Origin: Phaeodactylum tricornutum CCAP 1055/1
Taxonomy: Eukaryota > Bacillariophyta > Bacillariophyceae > Surirellales > Neidiaceae
Reading direction: 5' to 3'
DNA: 64,000 nucleotides
NCBI RefSeq assembly: GCF_000150955.2
Contig: NC_011674.1
Coordinates: 62,001 to 126,000 of the forward strand
The position numbers and the translations under genes were made by a program. The notes beneath the pieces were generated by a model that was given only the letters and a program-made list of their open reading frames with translations, was not told where the DNA came from and searched no databases. Of this stretch, positions 1-9,415 are shown in pieces (the first letter of the stretch is position 1; each line of letters opens with the position of its first letter).

Positions 1-203
1 CGTACCAGACGCTGAACATCGTTTGCAACATGCTTGGCGTTTGAGCCTAGACGAACAGTTAGTAAAATTCCTTGCACCGGTAGCTCGGGATTTTTGTTGC
101 GAAGTCCAGCCCTCGCCAAGGCGTCCTTCCACTTGAGATTCAAAGACGGGTTCATTCCTTTTGAGCATTTCTCTAACGTAGAGGCCCAAGACTCGACTTC
201 GGA
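1..203 (-). other. Open frame continuing past the stop of the sulfotransferase-like ORF
   Basis: Downstream of the TAA at 204-206 the same minus-strand frame runs without a stop to the window edge, about 67 codons. It reads as ordinary protein, with SEVESWASTLEKC near the stop and ILLTVRLGSNAKHV near the edge. The C-terminal part of Sulfotransferase_4 proteins typically carries a W..L..F-like segment at this point, so this could be the missing C-terminus behind an in-frame stop, or a separate exon. Chance cannot be excluded. Confidence 0.25.
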
Positions 204-719
204 TTACGGTAGAATACCAACACCGTACTTAAATCGTCGTACCGCTCTTTGATGATTCTCCCAGCGGAGTCCGAGAGCTTCAGAAAGGTTGCAGCGTTCG
301 CGCATTGAAAGATTCACGCGCCGTTCTAGATCGCAAACAACCCAATGCTGAAGTTCCGACTGTACCAGCGCTTGCTTATCTCGTTGCGTTGCTACAAAAA
401 CAATTCGTACACCATGTTCCTCAGCAAAGGATAGCAGAGCAAGCAATTCGTGATCCGAAAGGAAGGGCAGTAAGGCAATCCAACCATCACAAATAAAGTT
501 GTATCCGCCAGTGAGCCAGTCGCGTAGGGCGTCCTTTCCTTCTTGTAGCCACCAGGTTTGGACAGCAACCGATGGATCCAACAGCATGAGCTTCAACGTT
601 TCCGAAGACAAGGTGGGGAATGTTCGAAAAACCTTAAAACCAACCTTGTCGGCAGCATTGGCAAGGGTACACGAGCCTGTCCGATATAATCCAACATTCA
701 AGATGCAAATACTTGACAT
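204..719 (-). CDS. Sulfotransferase-like P-loop protein (possibly incomplete)
   Basis: The ORF of 171 codons starts at the ATG at 717-719; a longer frame reaches 779. The N-terminus has a strand followed by GLYRTGSCTLANAADKVGF, which resembles the PAPS-binding loop of the bacterial/eukaryotic Sulfotransferase_4 type (GxxRTGTxSLxxAL). Further on, ICDGWIALLPFL and a RIVFVATQRD strand fit the same fold, as does the RWENHQ stretch. The usual Gly/Ser/Thr pattern of the loop is partly altered (SCT), so activity is uncertain. The protein is short for the family, and the same frame stays open after the stop codon as far as the window edge, so the real gene may continue to the left. No signal peptide or membrane segment is seen. 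The family assignment comes from motif reading only. Confidence 0.5.
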   Translation of the reverse strand: MSSICILNVGLYRTGSCTLANAADKVGFKVFRTFPTLSSETLKLMLLDPSVAVQTWWLQEGKDALRDWLTGGYNFICDGWIALLPFLSDHELLALLSFAEEHGVRIVFVATQRDKQALVQSELQHWVVCDLERRVNLSMRERCNLSEALGLRWENHQRAVRRFKYGVGILP

Positions 720-1104
720 GGTCCGAAAGGTCGTGCTAGAGGGAAAGAGCGATAAGGAACCCACACTCTTAGTAGGCAATCTAGCTGGGTCTTTTGGAAC
801 TTGTGAGACCGCACCATCCGAAGAAATGTTTTATGGTTGTGCGAGGGGGGCAGTATTTTTTATCAAGCATCGTGATTGGATGAAATGGTTTGACGAATCA
901 CACTTAGGCAGCGTGCGCAATCGCGTCCGTACCGTTCATTTCGTGGGCGCGTGAAAAGCGTTGGACCGCACATCCGCAAAGATAGTGACGGGATAAACGG
1001 GAGCTACGCTAGAACAGAGAAGACTTGTACACGCGTAGACCAGAAAAAGCTGACCGTTGGGGAAACATTGGCTGAAACGGAGAGTGCGCCGGCATCACCT
1101 AGCT
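720..1104. other. Intergenic, nothing recognised
   Basis: This is the gap between the start of the sulfotransferase-like gene and the 3' end of the next minus-strand gene. Short open frames here have no recognisable domain. It probably contains the upstream region of the sulfotransferase-like gene. Confidence 0.4.
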
Positions 1105-2406
1105 TTACCACGTCGCGATCGGGTGGAGGTCACGTAAAATGACCACAGCACCAACGACGGACGCCAAGACCGAAACTGTAACTACCCAAATATAATCGGA
1201 CGCTCGTCCGGTGGCAATCCAGACACCCACCGGTGGTGCCCGCGGTAGAACGGAACCATGCTGTTGGTAGCGTTGACCAGAGGCTGTTACAAAGGAAGCC
1301 TGCAACAAATTTGGTGGCATTAATGGAAACTGCACAAAGTTGCAGGTGCCTTGGTCGAGCGGTTCCGGATAACGCAAATGCAATTTGGTCACGGTTTCAA
1401 ACACCATCGGCTGATCCGCACCAGGATGTCGAGTCATTGGACCTTGCAGTTGAACAAGGACCACGTGCTGTGGACTGACAAAGGCGGGTTCTTCTTGATC
1501 AATGACACGATACGGATCGTGTTGAATACTAATGTTCCAGCGAGAACGTAGATCATCGTCGTCGAGGAATGGTAGGGTAAGAATCTGCACGGCGTCCTCG
1601 ACGTTGACAAAGACATCTGAACCGACGTGCAAGAGATATTCCAGCGTCAAATATCCTGTTTCGACCGCGGTGATTTCCGCCCCAAAGGACACAGTGAATT
1701 GGTGTTGCCATTCCCGGTGCAGACCACCGACGGAAGAGAGGGTCGAGGCAACGAAAGCATTCAACTGGGTATTCTCCGAGCTATCGATCGAATCGAGAGC
1801 GAGCCGTGCGAGTAGACTAGCGCAATCTGTGTCCTTGTCCGTGGACGACAGTTCCATCAAACATAGCTGGTTGCGTTTGTCGTACACAGAATAGATCCAC
1901 GGTTGCGGATCCGTGCTGTTCGTCAGACTTTCGGCGTCGTGGAAGGAAATCGGAGTGTCCGGGACGGACCAACTGGTGGTGACCGATCGTGGTGCGGTTT
2001 CGTACAAAAAGGCAACGAGGGGAACGTTGCGGTCGGAGCAGGATTCTTCCTTGTCTCGTACATGGCCTCCATACGCAGCGGTGGCAAGGCACGCGACGAG
2101 CAAACGTTGCGGTTCGTCCACGAGCTTGGCAAACGCGCGACAGCAAGCTTCCACGACGGGAGCTCGCTCGAACGGAGCGATGTCGAATGGCTTGCTTGCT
2201 TCGTTTGGTAGGACGTCCAGACATTGAAAGTACGCCAGACGACTTCGTTGTGCCCGTACCACTCCGATGCGTTCCGTCCAGTCGTCATCCATGATTTCGA
2301 CGGCTCGGGAAATCCCCCACCGATCCCCGCCGTCTTGTTGTTGGTAATAGACTGCCGAAAGGCCGAGGATTACGGCGGCGCCACCTTCCCGTATCCAACC
2401 ACGCAT
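1105..2406 (-). CDS. PIG-X/PBN1-like GPI-mannosyltransferase accessory protein (tentative)
   Basis: The ORF of 433 codons starts at the ATG at 2404-2406. The N-terminal 25 residues are weakly hydrophobic. The rest is lumenal in character until a single C-terminal hydrophobic segment (DYIWVVTVSVLASVVGAVVI, about residues 403-422) and a short basic tail. Just before it lies KLHLRYPEPLDQG, a spaced FPLMPPNLL, and PPVGVWIA. This matches my memory of the PIG-X/PBN1 family (HxRYxxP, then a proline-rich strand and a C-terminal anchor). PIG-X stabilises PIG-M, which adds the first mannose to the GPI anchor in the ER. The length is close to the fungal Pbn1 form, larger than human PIG-X. The N-terminal half has no recognisable motif. 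A second minus frame upstream (to 2503) is also open and hydrophobic, so the true 5' end may involve a small intron. It could instead be an unrelated type I membrane protein. Confidence 0.45.
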   Translation of the reverse strand: MRGWIREGGAAVILGLSAVYYQQQDGGDRWGISRAVEIMDDDWTERIGVVRAQRSRLAYFQCLDVLPNEASKPFDIAPFERAPVVEACCRAFAKLVDEPQRLLVACLATAAYGGHVRDKEESCSDRNVPLVAFLYETAPRSVTTSWSVPDTPISFHDAESLTNSTDPQPWIYSVYDKRNQLCLMELSSTDKDTDCASLLARLALDSIDSSENTQLNAFVASTLSSVGGLHREWQHQFTVSFGAEITAVETGYLTLEYLLHVGSDVFVNVEDAVQILTLPFLDDDDLRSRWNISIQHDPYRVIDQEEPAFVSPQHVVLVQLQGPMTRHPGADQPMVFETVTKLHLRYPEPLDQGTCNFVQFPLMPPNLLQASFVTASGQRYQQHGSVLPRAPPVGVWIATGRASDYIWVVTVSVLASVVGAVVILRDLHPIATW

Positions 2407-3196
2407 TGGAACCAGCCACGATCAACAGCGACTGTCGTAATGTCAGTACCGCAATGTACGTTCGATCAGTCAACTCTTGTCCCTTGCTGGTACAAGAAAT
2501 CATGTATCGACAGACTCACTCTTGGTACCAAGTAGACGTGATCGAAGGTGTTTGGCAGTCTCACTATCAAACTACGTTTTGTGCCGGGGCGCTGGCGGAC
2601 CGGAGAGACGGACGGACGCACCCGCCAAACGTATTGTACCTATGATAATTCCTGATACCGGGGAGTGCCGGTCGGCATTATATCTATATATAGCATTTTT
2701 CGTTGATCCTAGTGTCGCTAAATTCAGAATAACAATCTAAACTAGAAATGCAATGCATGCGAGCTAGGACATTATTCAAACCTCTCGAGAGAATAAACCG
2801 GATGCAAACGTAGAAAGAGACAATTGGGCACGAGAAATCAATGAAAGAAAAACCAATGTTCGACAAAACCATTTGTTTATACAGGCGTTATTTCTGGTTT
2901 CAAGAACTAACCCGGGCCACGCACTTCTCCTGTGGCCTACGACCGTTACCCAAGACTTGGTCTTTGTGAATAAGTGCACAATAGGTACGACACGCAATAA
3001 CTTGATTTGCTCGAGAGCTTGTGTATTGATCCATCCTCGTTTGCTAACTGTAAACAGAAAACGCATCCACCCAAGTACTCCGATACAAACAGTGAGTGAC
3101 CTTTCATACCCCACAAGGTACTACCAACGGAAATTCCACACGAGACACGCATACCATAATTGTTGAACAGTGACAAAATAGTTTTTGCGAGTCTCC
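2407..3196. promoter_or_regulatory. Divergent intergenic region before the Myb gene
   Basis: This gap separates the starts of the PIG-X-like gene (minus) and the Myb gene (plus), so it must hold both promoters. A CAGTGACA motif, a version of the ACTGTSA element repeated elsewhere in this window, lies at 3168-3175, about 20 bp before the Myb ATG. I see no convincing coding frame. Confidence 0.35.
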
Positions 3197-4473
3197 ATGA
3201 ACCGAGATACAAGTTCATCCAAGCCAAACACCATCCCCATGACGGATCCCCGATTCGTGGCTTCCCGTAACGCCATACTGCGTGGTCCGGCGCCTATGAC
3301 GACCCTGATTACCAGCCAATGCTATCCTCATGGCGTCGACGATGAAAGCGCTTTTGCTGTTGCTTCCAACAAGCCAGTCCGTCAAACGGCACGACGGCCG
3401 AAGCGTGTGTACCTTCCTCCATATCGACCGCCACAAACACTCACTGCCGAATCGCACAATGGTCCCTTTTCCGGCGGAACACTACTGCATCCCAACAATC
3501 CTTCCTGGTGGCTCCGCAACGCCCCGGCCTTGGTCCCCACAATGCCAACGCCCTCGCTACCGAGGCATCAGCACTACAGGAACTATCCCCACTTCTGCTA
3601 CAACGACACGCTCGTCACGCCACCGTATCCCCTCCCTTTGGCGTACGCGCTCAATCCCCTCTTTCCGTCAAACCCTACGGCGATTGACCCTTACCCACGC
3701 CAATTTCCAAAGCAACCTCCCACCAAGAAAGCTGCCAAGTCGCGCAAAGCGGCTTTGCTCCCTTGGACCGCCGACGAAGACGACCTCATCCGTCGGCACG
3801 TACAAAGACACGGACTCAAGGGCTGGACCTTGCTGGCTAAAGAACGCATGCCGGGCCGTCGAGGAAAACAGTGCCGCGAACGATGGATCAATCAGTTGGA
3901 TCCGGACATTGATCGGACGGGCTGGAGGTTCCCGGAAGATCTCTTTCTATTGCAAGGTCTGACCCGATGGGGTCCGAAATGGGCTTTGATTGCCAAACAG
4001 TTGCCCGGACGGTAAGTCACGAAAACACTTCGGTCGCATTGCGCACACTAGTCTCATTGTCTTTCTCATACTGGCGGTATGATAAATCTCCTCACAGCCC
4101 GGAAAATAACGCCAAGAATCGCTTCAACGCATACCTGCATCCCAAAATTGAAAAGTACCTGGCACGCAAGTGGAACCACCCAGACTTTTGTCTACTGCCC
4201 AACCAGAACGGCTGCTACGATTTCGTCGAAGATTTGGCAGCAATGCTGAAGGATGTGCGCGCGGGCAAGTGCGACGCTGCGTCACACTTCAAGCCGGTCG
4301 CAAACCCGACAAGTCCACTCCACAAACCTCCTTTACAGTCGCTGGGCTCCGTCCTCGAACAAACCCGCGTCAAAAATGATTCCGCTTCATTGACCTGCGC
4401 TATACCAGCAGAAGCAGAATCGATACCCTGGACTGAGCGCCAAGACGACCGCATCCGCCTACATGAAACCTAA
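3197..4473 (+). CDS. R2R3-type Myb/SANT transcription factor
   Basis: Two exons, 3197-4011 and 4098-4473, give 396 residues. The intron at 4012-4097 (GTAAGT to ACAG) is placed so that LPGR joins PENNAKNRFNAYL and completes the second repeat. I use the ATG at 3197; an upstream TTG at 3185 is not needed. The first 185 residues are proline-rich and of low complexity. Then come two SANT repeats: LPWTADEDDLIRRHV to KQCRERWINQL (about residues 187-237), and WRFPEDLFLLQGLTRWG to NRFNAYL (about 241-288). Tryptophans and QCRERW recognition-helix features of plant-type R2R3 Myb proteins are intact in the first repeat; the first Trp of the second is also present. This implies sequence-specific DNA binding in the nucleus. 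The chain ends abruptly at IPWTERQDDRIRLHET, which is the start of a further SANT repeat cut by a stop codon. The target genes are unknown. Confidence 0.88.
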
Positions 4474-5006
4474 ACGGAATGTGTCACTGGAGCGCACTGG
4501 CTAAGGAGCACCTGCCGGGTCGGGCAGACAAGCAGTGCCGCACCCGGTGATGCATCACTTGGATCATCGCCATCAACAGGACGAAAAGGATCTGCGATAA
4601 GGCCGCACTCTGCTCCTTCTTCATTCCTTGGGGGTCCGGATTGGCTCGAACTACCGAAGAAAAACACTGCGACGGTTATTTCTAGGTTACTAAGTCAAGT
4701 AGCATCCCGGACCCTGCACACCGAGCCTACTTCTGCGTGGAGCTCGTTACTACACAAAGAATGGAGACCTGGCGCTCCGGCCAGGTTTGGCTTCTCAATA
4801 TTTACATTTTTGACGCGCTGGTGAGATCTCCCATTTGTTCAATTAGAAAGCCCAATCAGGACTGGTGTTACGATTTCGCTCAACTATTACGACAAAACGT
4901 TGATAAATGTTCATGTTTGCATGACCTTTGCAAGATCTTGCGTGAGCCAGGACAAGATTTCGAGGCACAGCCTGCGATAGAGAAGCTTGGAGACTATGAT
5001 TCATGA
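4474..5006 (+). pseudogene. Decayed tandem partial copy of the Myb gene
   Basis: Directly after the Myb stop codon, in a shifted frame, the DNA at about 4482-4547 still encodes CHWSALAKEHLPGRADKQ and CRTR, the second half of a SANT repeat whose first helix is the end of the Myb ORF. About 190 bp further on, AWSSLLHKEWRPG (about 4732-4770) looks like another worn repeat. At about 4838-4912, KPNQDWCYDFAQLLRQ matches PNQNGCYDFVEDLAAM from exon 2 of the intact gene (residues after the second repeat). The order of the pieces follows the intact gene, so this looks like an old tandem duplication now broken by a stop and frame changes. Whether it is still transcribed is unknown. Confidence 0.55.
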
Positions 5007-5366
5007 TTCACACCTAGAAGAAAACAAATTTTGACGGAGTAATGCTCGTGGCATGCATCCCAGCCCGACTTCCTGAAGGTATGATAAGGGGCAATAAAAA
5101 AATGCCTAACGCACAACCATTCACTATGGTGCTTATGCATATTGTAAAAGCGCCAAAAGCAGAACGAAAACTGCTACTGATGCTGGGGTATGCAAAAATC
5201 CACTACTTTTCGCCACGAACTAGGAAGAAGAATCAATACATCGAGTTTCGAACCTGCTTTTCCACTTTTCTTGTAAATTATACAAACGCTTGCAGCTATT
5301 CGCGTCAGAACTACCTTTAGCGATATTAGCCCCACAAACATATACGCCAGACCCGCCTATCCGTTT
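5007..5366. other. Intergenic, nothing recognised
   Basis: This is an AT-rich gap between the Myb fossil and the convergent 3' end of the next gene. No domain-bearing frame and no repeat was seen. Confidence 0.4.
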
Positions 5367-5897
5367 CTACTCTCCTTTCTTCGACTCTCCCATGAATGCA
5401 GCGACGGCCGGAATTTGCGAGGACAACCTGTCAACCGTTTCCGGATCGAGCTTATCCTTGATAAAGTCCATCATCATACGGACCATCGAAACGCCTTGCT
5501 CGCGGTCAATCCCTAGCTGTTTCAGCACCACAGTAAGTTCGGCACCATCTTCGACACTTTCAATCATACGGACGGCCTGCGGTCCTATACCGGGTAGCGT
5601 TGACAATAACTGTTTGATGATGGCAAATAGACCAAAGGCTTTCAGTAGAGTAAAGACCAATCCAAATAAGCCACCGCCCAGGCCGCCCGCTTTTGCTTTG
5701 TCGTGACCCTCTCGAACCGCTTCCGCCGCATCGTCATCTTTCATGAGATTCTCCACGCCGTCCATGGACCGAATCTTAGCAAAGAGGTCGGGCGTGGATT
5801 GCTCTTGTACAAATCTCAAAATAGCACCAATAGCCTTCTGCGCCACGGCAGTGTCAATGCCGAGCTTTTCCGCCACTGTTATCGTCAGTTCTTCCAT
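5367..5897 (-). CDS. Small helical protein with a glycine-rich membrane segment (DUF2267/DUF2780-like)
   Basis: The ORF of 176 codons starts at the ATG at 5895-5897. The N-terminal 35 residues (ELTITVAEKLGIDTAVAQKA) resemble the helix-turn-helix-like start of DUF2267/DUF2780 bacterial proteins. A glycine-rich hydrophobic stretch (AGGLGGGLFGLVFTLLKAFG, about 69-88, extended by LFAIIKQLL) could insert in a membrane. The C-terminal part, GIDREQGVSMVRMMMDFIKD followed by KLDPETVDRLSSQIP, repeats the same style, so the protein looks like two related helical modules around a membrane-active loop. No catalytic residues are evident. It has no targeting peptide that I can recognise. The function is unknown and the family name is a resemblance only. 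Confidence 0.6.
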   Translation of the reverse strand: MEELTITVAEKLGIDTAVAQKAIGAILRFVQEQSTPDLFAKIRSMDGVENLMKDDDAAEAVREGHDKAKAGGLGGGLFGLVFTLLKAFGLFAIIKQLLSTLPGIGPQAVRMIESVEDGAELTVVLKQLGIDREQGVSMVRMMMDFIKDKLDPETVDRLSSQIPAVAAFMGESKKGE

Positions 5898-6411
5898 ACT
5901 TCTTAAAGCTGGTTGTAAAAGGAAGAAAGTGCCGGACCGGACGCCGATGTGAGCGATCTTTTATGGCGAGTGCCTCCGGCGAGCATTCTGTTACGAAACA
6001 ACCACGGTAAATGCTGAGAAGGCACACCAGACGTTCGGGATTCTGAATTTGTTCCGTGGCAGATTTTTTGTACGGGACCGCTTCAACCCGCGATCGAAGG
6101 AGTCGTAAACGGACTTTTCTTTTTGTATTAGTACGGGAACTGGAAGGAACATCAGCGTCTGTCCATCTCGACGTAATCTCAAATTTCTTCTTACCATTCC
6201 TGGAAGTTCTATCGCGTTCTGTTTGTGCAACCTTGCCGTGACACTCTTTCCTGACTGTAAGAACAGATTCACTACCAGCAAGTATTTCCAGCGTCGGATT
6301 GCACACGACCTCTTTTGCTATTCGCCGTTCCCACAGCACCCAGAGAGCCGTTGGTAGAACGACCTTTCCAACTGACCACGTTCATCTCTGCTCTTCTCCC
6401 TCTAATTTGCA
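5898..6411. promoter_or_regulatory. Divergent intergenic region
   Basis: This gap lies between two genes that start outward, so it should contain both promoters. Long open frames on the minus strand exist (to about 160 codons) but have no recognisable motif and I do not call them genes. Confidence 0.3.
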
Positions 6412-7804
6412 ATGGTAATCGTCGTTCGGCACACCGTAATCTGGCTTTTGCTGCTCTCGCTACACGCGGCGGTCAACGTCGAATCCTTCTCAAGCGTTGC
6501 GTCACAGTTTCGATCCGGTTATAAAAGTGCGAGGACATTGTCTTCGCTGGACGCCAAGCCTCAACGATTAAAAGAAAATGTAGATGGAGTTGTGTATGTC
6601 AACGATAAGGTGTGTAGTACGCTTGCAGAAACAGTCGGTCTACCGAATTGCATCGTTCCTCGAAATCATCTTCTAACTCTCTACTTCACGTTTATTTTCG
6701 ATATTTTGAAAGTGCATCAATTGCGCCGCATGTGCCGCTTTTGCTCCGGCGTCTTTTTCCCGCAGCAATAGCGATAATGCCCACTTTGTTCATCACCAGC
6801 CGGAAACCCTGGATGAGATTGAACATGCCCGGGCTGCCTTAGCGGCCTGTCCGGTAGCAGCCATTCGAGTCGAAACGTTGGCCGAACGCCGCCATCGGGC
6901 ATCCACTCCGGAACAGAAACAGCTTATCGAAGACGATTGGACTGAGCAGGAGGAGTCTCTGGTCCGCAAAATGGCAATAAATCCAGCAAGAAACGGACTA
7001 CCCAAACCTTTTCCTAAACCGTTGTTAGGTCTTCCCAACGCGTACTGGGTGGGACACCATAACGAAAGATCCTTTGGAGGTGTTCCGTACTTGTTTCAGG
7101 CTTCAGTCGCTGGGAAATCCAAATGGATCTTGGTGGACACACCCAAGTATAGCAAGTCATCGCTGGACGCAGTTGTTTCCGTAACGGGACCTGAAGGGCC
7201 GGACTATCTCTTTTTAACACACGTGGACGATACGGCCGATCATGGGAAATGGGCCTCCCACTTTCCGTCACTGCAACGGATTTTTCATGACGGTGATTTA
7301 GGAGAGCACAATTGGTTGGGCGACGAGACACTGGCAGACGTAGAAATTCTACTATCAAAGCAGCCAAGGTCCGATGAGACGGTCTTGACGGCCTATCAAA
7401 TTGACGGAACTATCTTGTCAGAGAAATGGCAAGATACATTGGAGGATGATGTTGTCATTTTGCACACTCCTGGACATTCGCCAGGGAGTATATGCTTGTA
7501 CTGGCGATCCAACAAGCTTTCTAAGGATCAGCACGACGGTGTTGTTTTTACTGGAGATACATACGGCTACACGACTCGGAACGGTGGACAAATGACCGCA
7601 TTTCCTCGTTACGGAAATAATTTACGAACTCTGGCGAATTCGCTGACGGGACTTTTGTCCTTGGATTGGCATACTATTGCGCCAGGACATGGGGAGGTGA
7701 GAGATTATTCTAATCACAATGGCTCGGCAGACGATGTGAAGGAACTACAGCGGGCGGAAATGCAAACTGCCGTGGAAGAAATGATGAGTTCCGGTCGATG
7801 GTGA
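6412..7804 (+). CDS. Ferredoxin-like / metallo-beta-lactamase fusion, probably plastid-targeted
   Basis: Two exons, 6412-6609 and 6713-7804, encode 429 residues. The intron 6610-6712 is in phase 0. With it removed, VVYVNDK joins CINCAACAAFAPASF, giving a CxxCxxC cluster, and a fourth cysteine follows in ALAACPVAAIR: a 4Fe-4S ferredoxin-type module at about residues 60-117. The rest is a metallo-beta-lactamase fold with FLTHVDDTADHGKW, HTPGHSPGS, FTGDT and APGHGE as metal ligands. The same ferredoxin-MBL pairing occurs in plant plastid proteins of unknown substrate. The N-terminus is a signal peptide (VIWLLLLSLHAAVNVES) followed by F and a Ser/Arg-rich stretch, which fits the diatom ASAFAP-type plastid rule. 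A likely role is redox-linked hydrolysis in the plastid stroma; the substrate is unknown. Confidence 0.85.
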
Positions 7805-8133
7805 ATGCTCGAGACCGAAACTTTTGTATCGTAACTTGGTGCGGTTTTTTCACTTTACCACAGGGCGAAACTCAATTGTCATCTCTTAACCGAAAGCCAA
7901 CACATATTTACATTGATTGACAGCTACTTGTTGCGTAAATACAGAGTGACTTCACAAACAGTAACACAAGCACATAAATGATGCACATTTGCACTCACAG
8001 TGAATACGTTGAATTTTATACGCACTCATCCGAAGCTGTATGTATCTTCCCTGAATGACTGTCGACAGATTTTCGCCTGCTTCAGGTCAAAAGCGGCCTC
8101 TTCCAGCACGGGCATTTGCATAGGAGATTCTTA
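7805..8133. other. Intergenic between convergent genes
   Basis: This is the shared 3' flank of the MBL gene (plus) and a membrane protein (minus). It is AT-rich and should hold both polyadenylation regions. No gene was seen. Confidence 0.4.
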
Positions 8134-9018
8134 TCACCCCGTTGCTATGATATTACTCGGACCAAGTGAGGTATGTGACAGGGTGGCAAAACGCTCGAGC
8201 AATCGTTCCAAAGTAACGCGATGATTGGATACCAGTTGGATCAACCAGTACAGAATAGCAAGTGAAATTATAATGGTGTATCCTCGTTTGGTTTGGTCTC
8301 CGAGACTTTCATCGCCGAGAATGAGGGCATAAATGAAGACGGCGGCAAAGGTGCCACCACCCCCGAAAAAGAGGTCGAGAAATAAAAGACGCATCTGCCA
8401 ACTCCGTTGTCGATGGATGCGTTGTTGGACGTTTGTCCAGTTGTTCCCCTTCAGTGTATTCGTACTCTCCGTGATTTGTGGTATTGGTGATATAGCTGTC
8501 AGCTGAAAATTCAAAACAAGTCTTAGTCCAAAGCAGAATTCGGACAGTAGCGCAACGTAGGCTAGCCCATAAACGTATTCCAGCGATTGGAAGAGGATAC
8601 GTCCTGTTAGTACTCCGAATCCAACGTGGTGGCTGCAAATAGGCCACAGTCGTTTGAAACGCGTCACGGTGAGTCGAGGTCCTCGATACAGTGTGCGTAT
8701 AATAAATCCGAGATCCAGCAAGATAACAAGAAAGAACGCTCCAAGCGCAAGAAACCGCATAGTAGTGTTGTGGACATCCACAGTCAAGGCAGCGACTTTT
8801 TGTTCCGATTCGGCGTAGTCGACGAAGTCTTGAACGCAACTGGCCATCAAAAAGAATTGCTGAATGAAGGCCAGCGGTGCCAAACCGTAAACGCGCAAAC
8901 GTCGTTCCAACAACGATATCGTGGTTTCAATAGGAAATTCATCGTCACCATCATAGTTAGTATGCCCGCTGGAGTCGACATCAGCAGTCGTCGCCGCCGT
9001 TTGTGTTTGGGTCATCAT
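8134..9018 (-). CDS. Multi-pass membrane protein of unknown function
   Basis: The ORF of 294 codons starts with ATG-ATG at 9013-9018. After a polar, acidic N-terminus of about 40 residues come roughly six hydrophobic segments: PLAFIQQFFLMASCVQDF, MRFLALGAFFLVILLDLGFI, SLEYVYGLAYVALLSEFCFG, LFFGGGGTFAAVFIYALILG and YTIIISLAILYWLIQLVSN are the clearest. Basic loops (RTLYRGPRLTVTRFKRLW) lie between them. No transporter signature or catalytic motif was recognised. It has no signal peptide. It may be a lineage-specific diatom protein. Confidence 0.65.
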   Translation of the reverse strand: MMTQTQTAATTADVDSSGHTNYDGDDEFPIETTISLLERRLRVYGLAPLAFIQQFFLMASCVQDFVDYAESEQKVAALTVDVHNTTMRFLALGAFFLVILLDLGFIIRTLYRGPRLTVTRFKRLWPICSHHVGFGVLTGRILFQSLEYVYGLAYVALLSEFCFGLRLVLNFQLTAISPIPQITESTNTLKGNNWTNVQQRIHRQRSWQMRLLFLDLFFGGGGTFAAVFIYALILGDESLGDQTKRGYTIIISLAILYWLIQLVSNHRVTLERLLERFATLSHTSLGPSNIIATG

Positions 9019-9415
9019 GACGAGCTTGAACAGTAAATCCCTCTATCTCGTCCTGTGGAACGGGCTTTCACGTCGGTACTTCTGTTGGCACTGAAGTGCA
9101 AGAGGAACGCTTTCGAGCACGGGGTTGCAAACGTTGGTGGAAAGTGATTGCAGGGGCTACTAGAAAAGGTAAGAGAGGGGTCTCTTGTAAAGAAAAAAGT
9201 GTTCGCGTTGTTTATGTTGGTTTTGAATTATGTCTCGCACGACAACAGCGGTCACGAACATAATAGGGCATGATATCACGTCCCTCTGGCGGGCTTATGC
9301 ATTTTCAGTCAACAGTATGTAAGTGGAAATGTGTCTCAACCGTAAGATACCGATCCTGACAGTATGTCTGTTAGCTAATGAAAGTTGTGTTACTCTGTGA
9401 GGGCATCAACGTCTT
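9019..9415. other. Intergenic flank left of the MITE
   Basis: This is the upstream region of the membrane protein gene, up to the left end of the fold-back element. No gene was seen. Confidence 0.35.

Noticed and set aside
499-954. A 151-codon plus-strand ORF opposite the sulfotransferase-like gene
   Set aside because: It mostly mirrors the minus-strand frame that carries the P-loop motif; no motif of its own.
5854-6339. A minus-strand 161-codon ORF between two divergent genes
   Set aside because: No domain, and it covers what must be promoter sequence for both neighbours.
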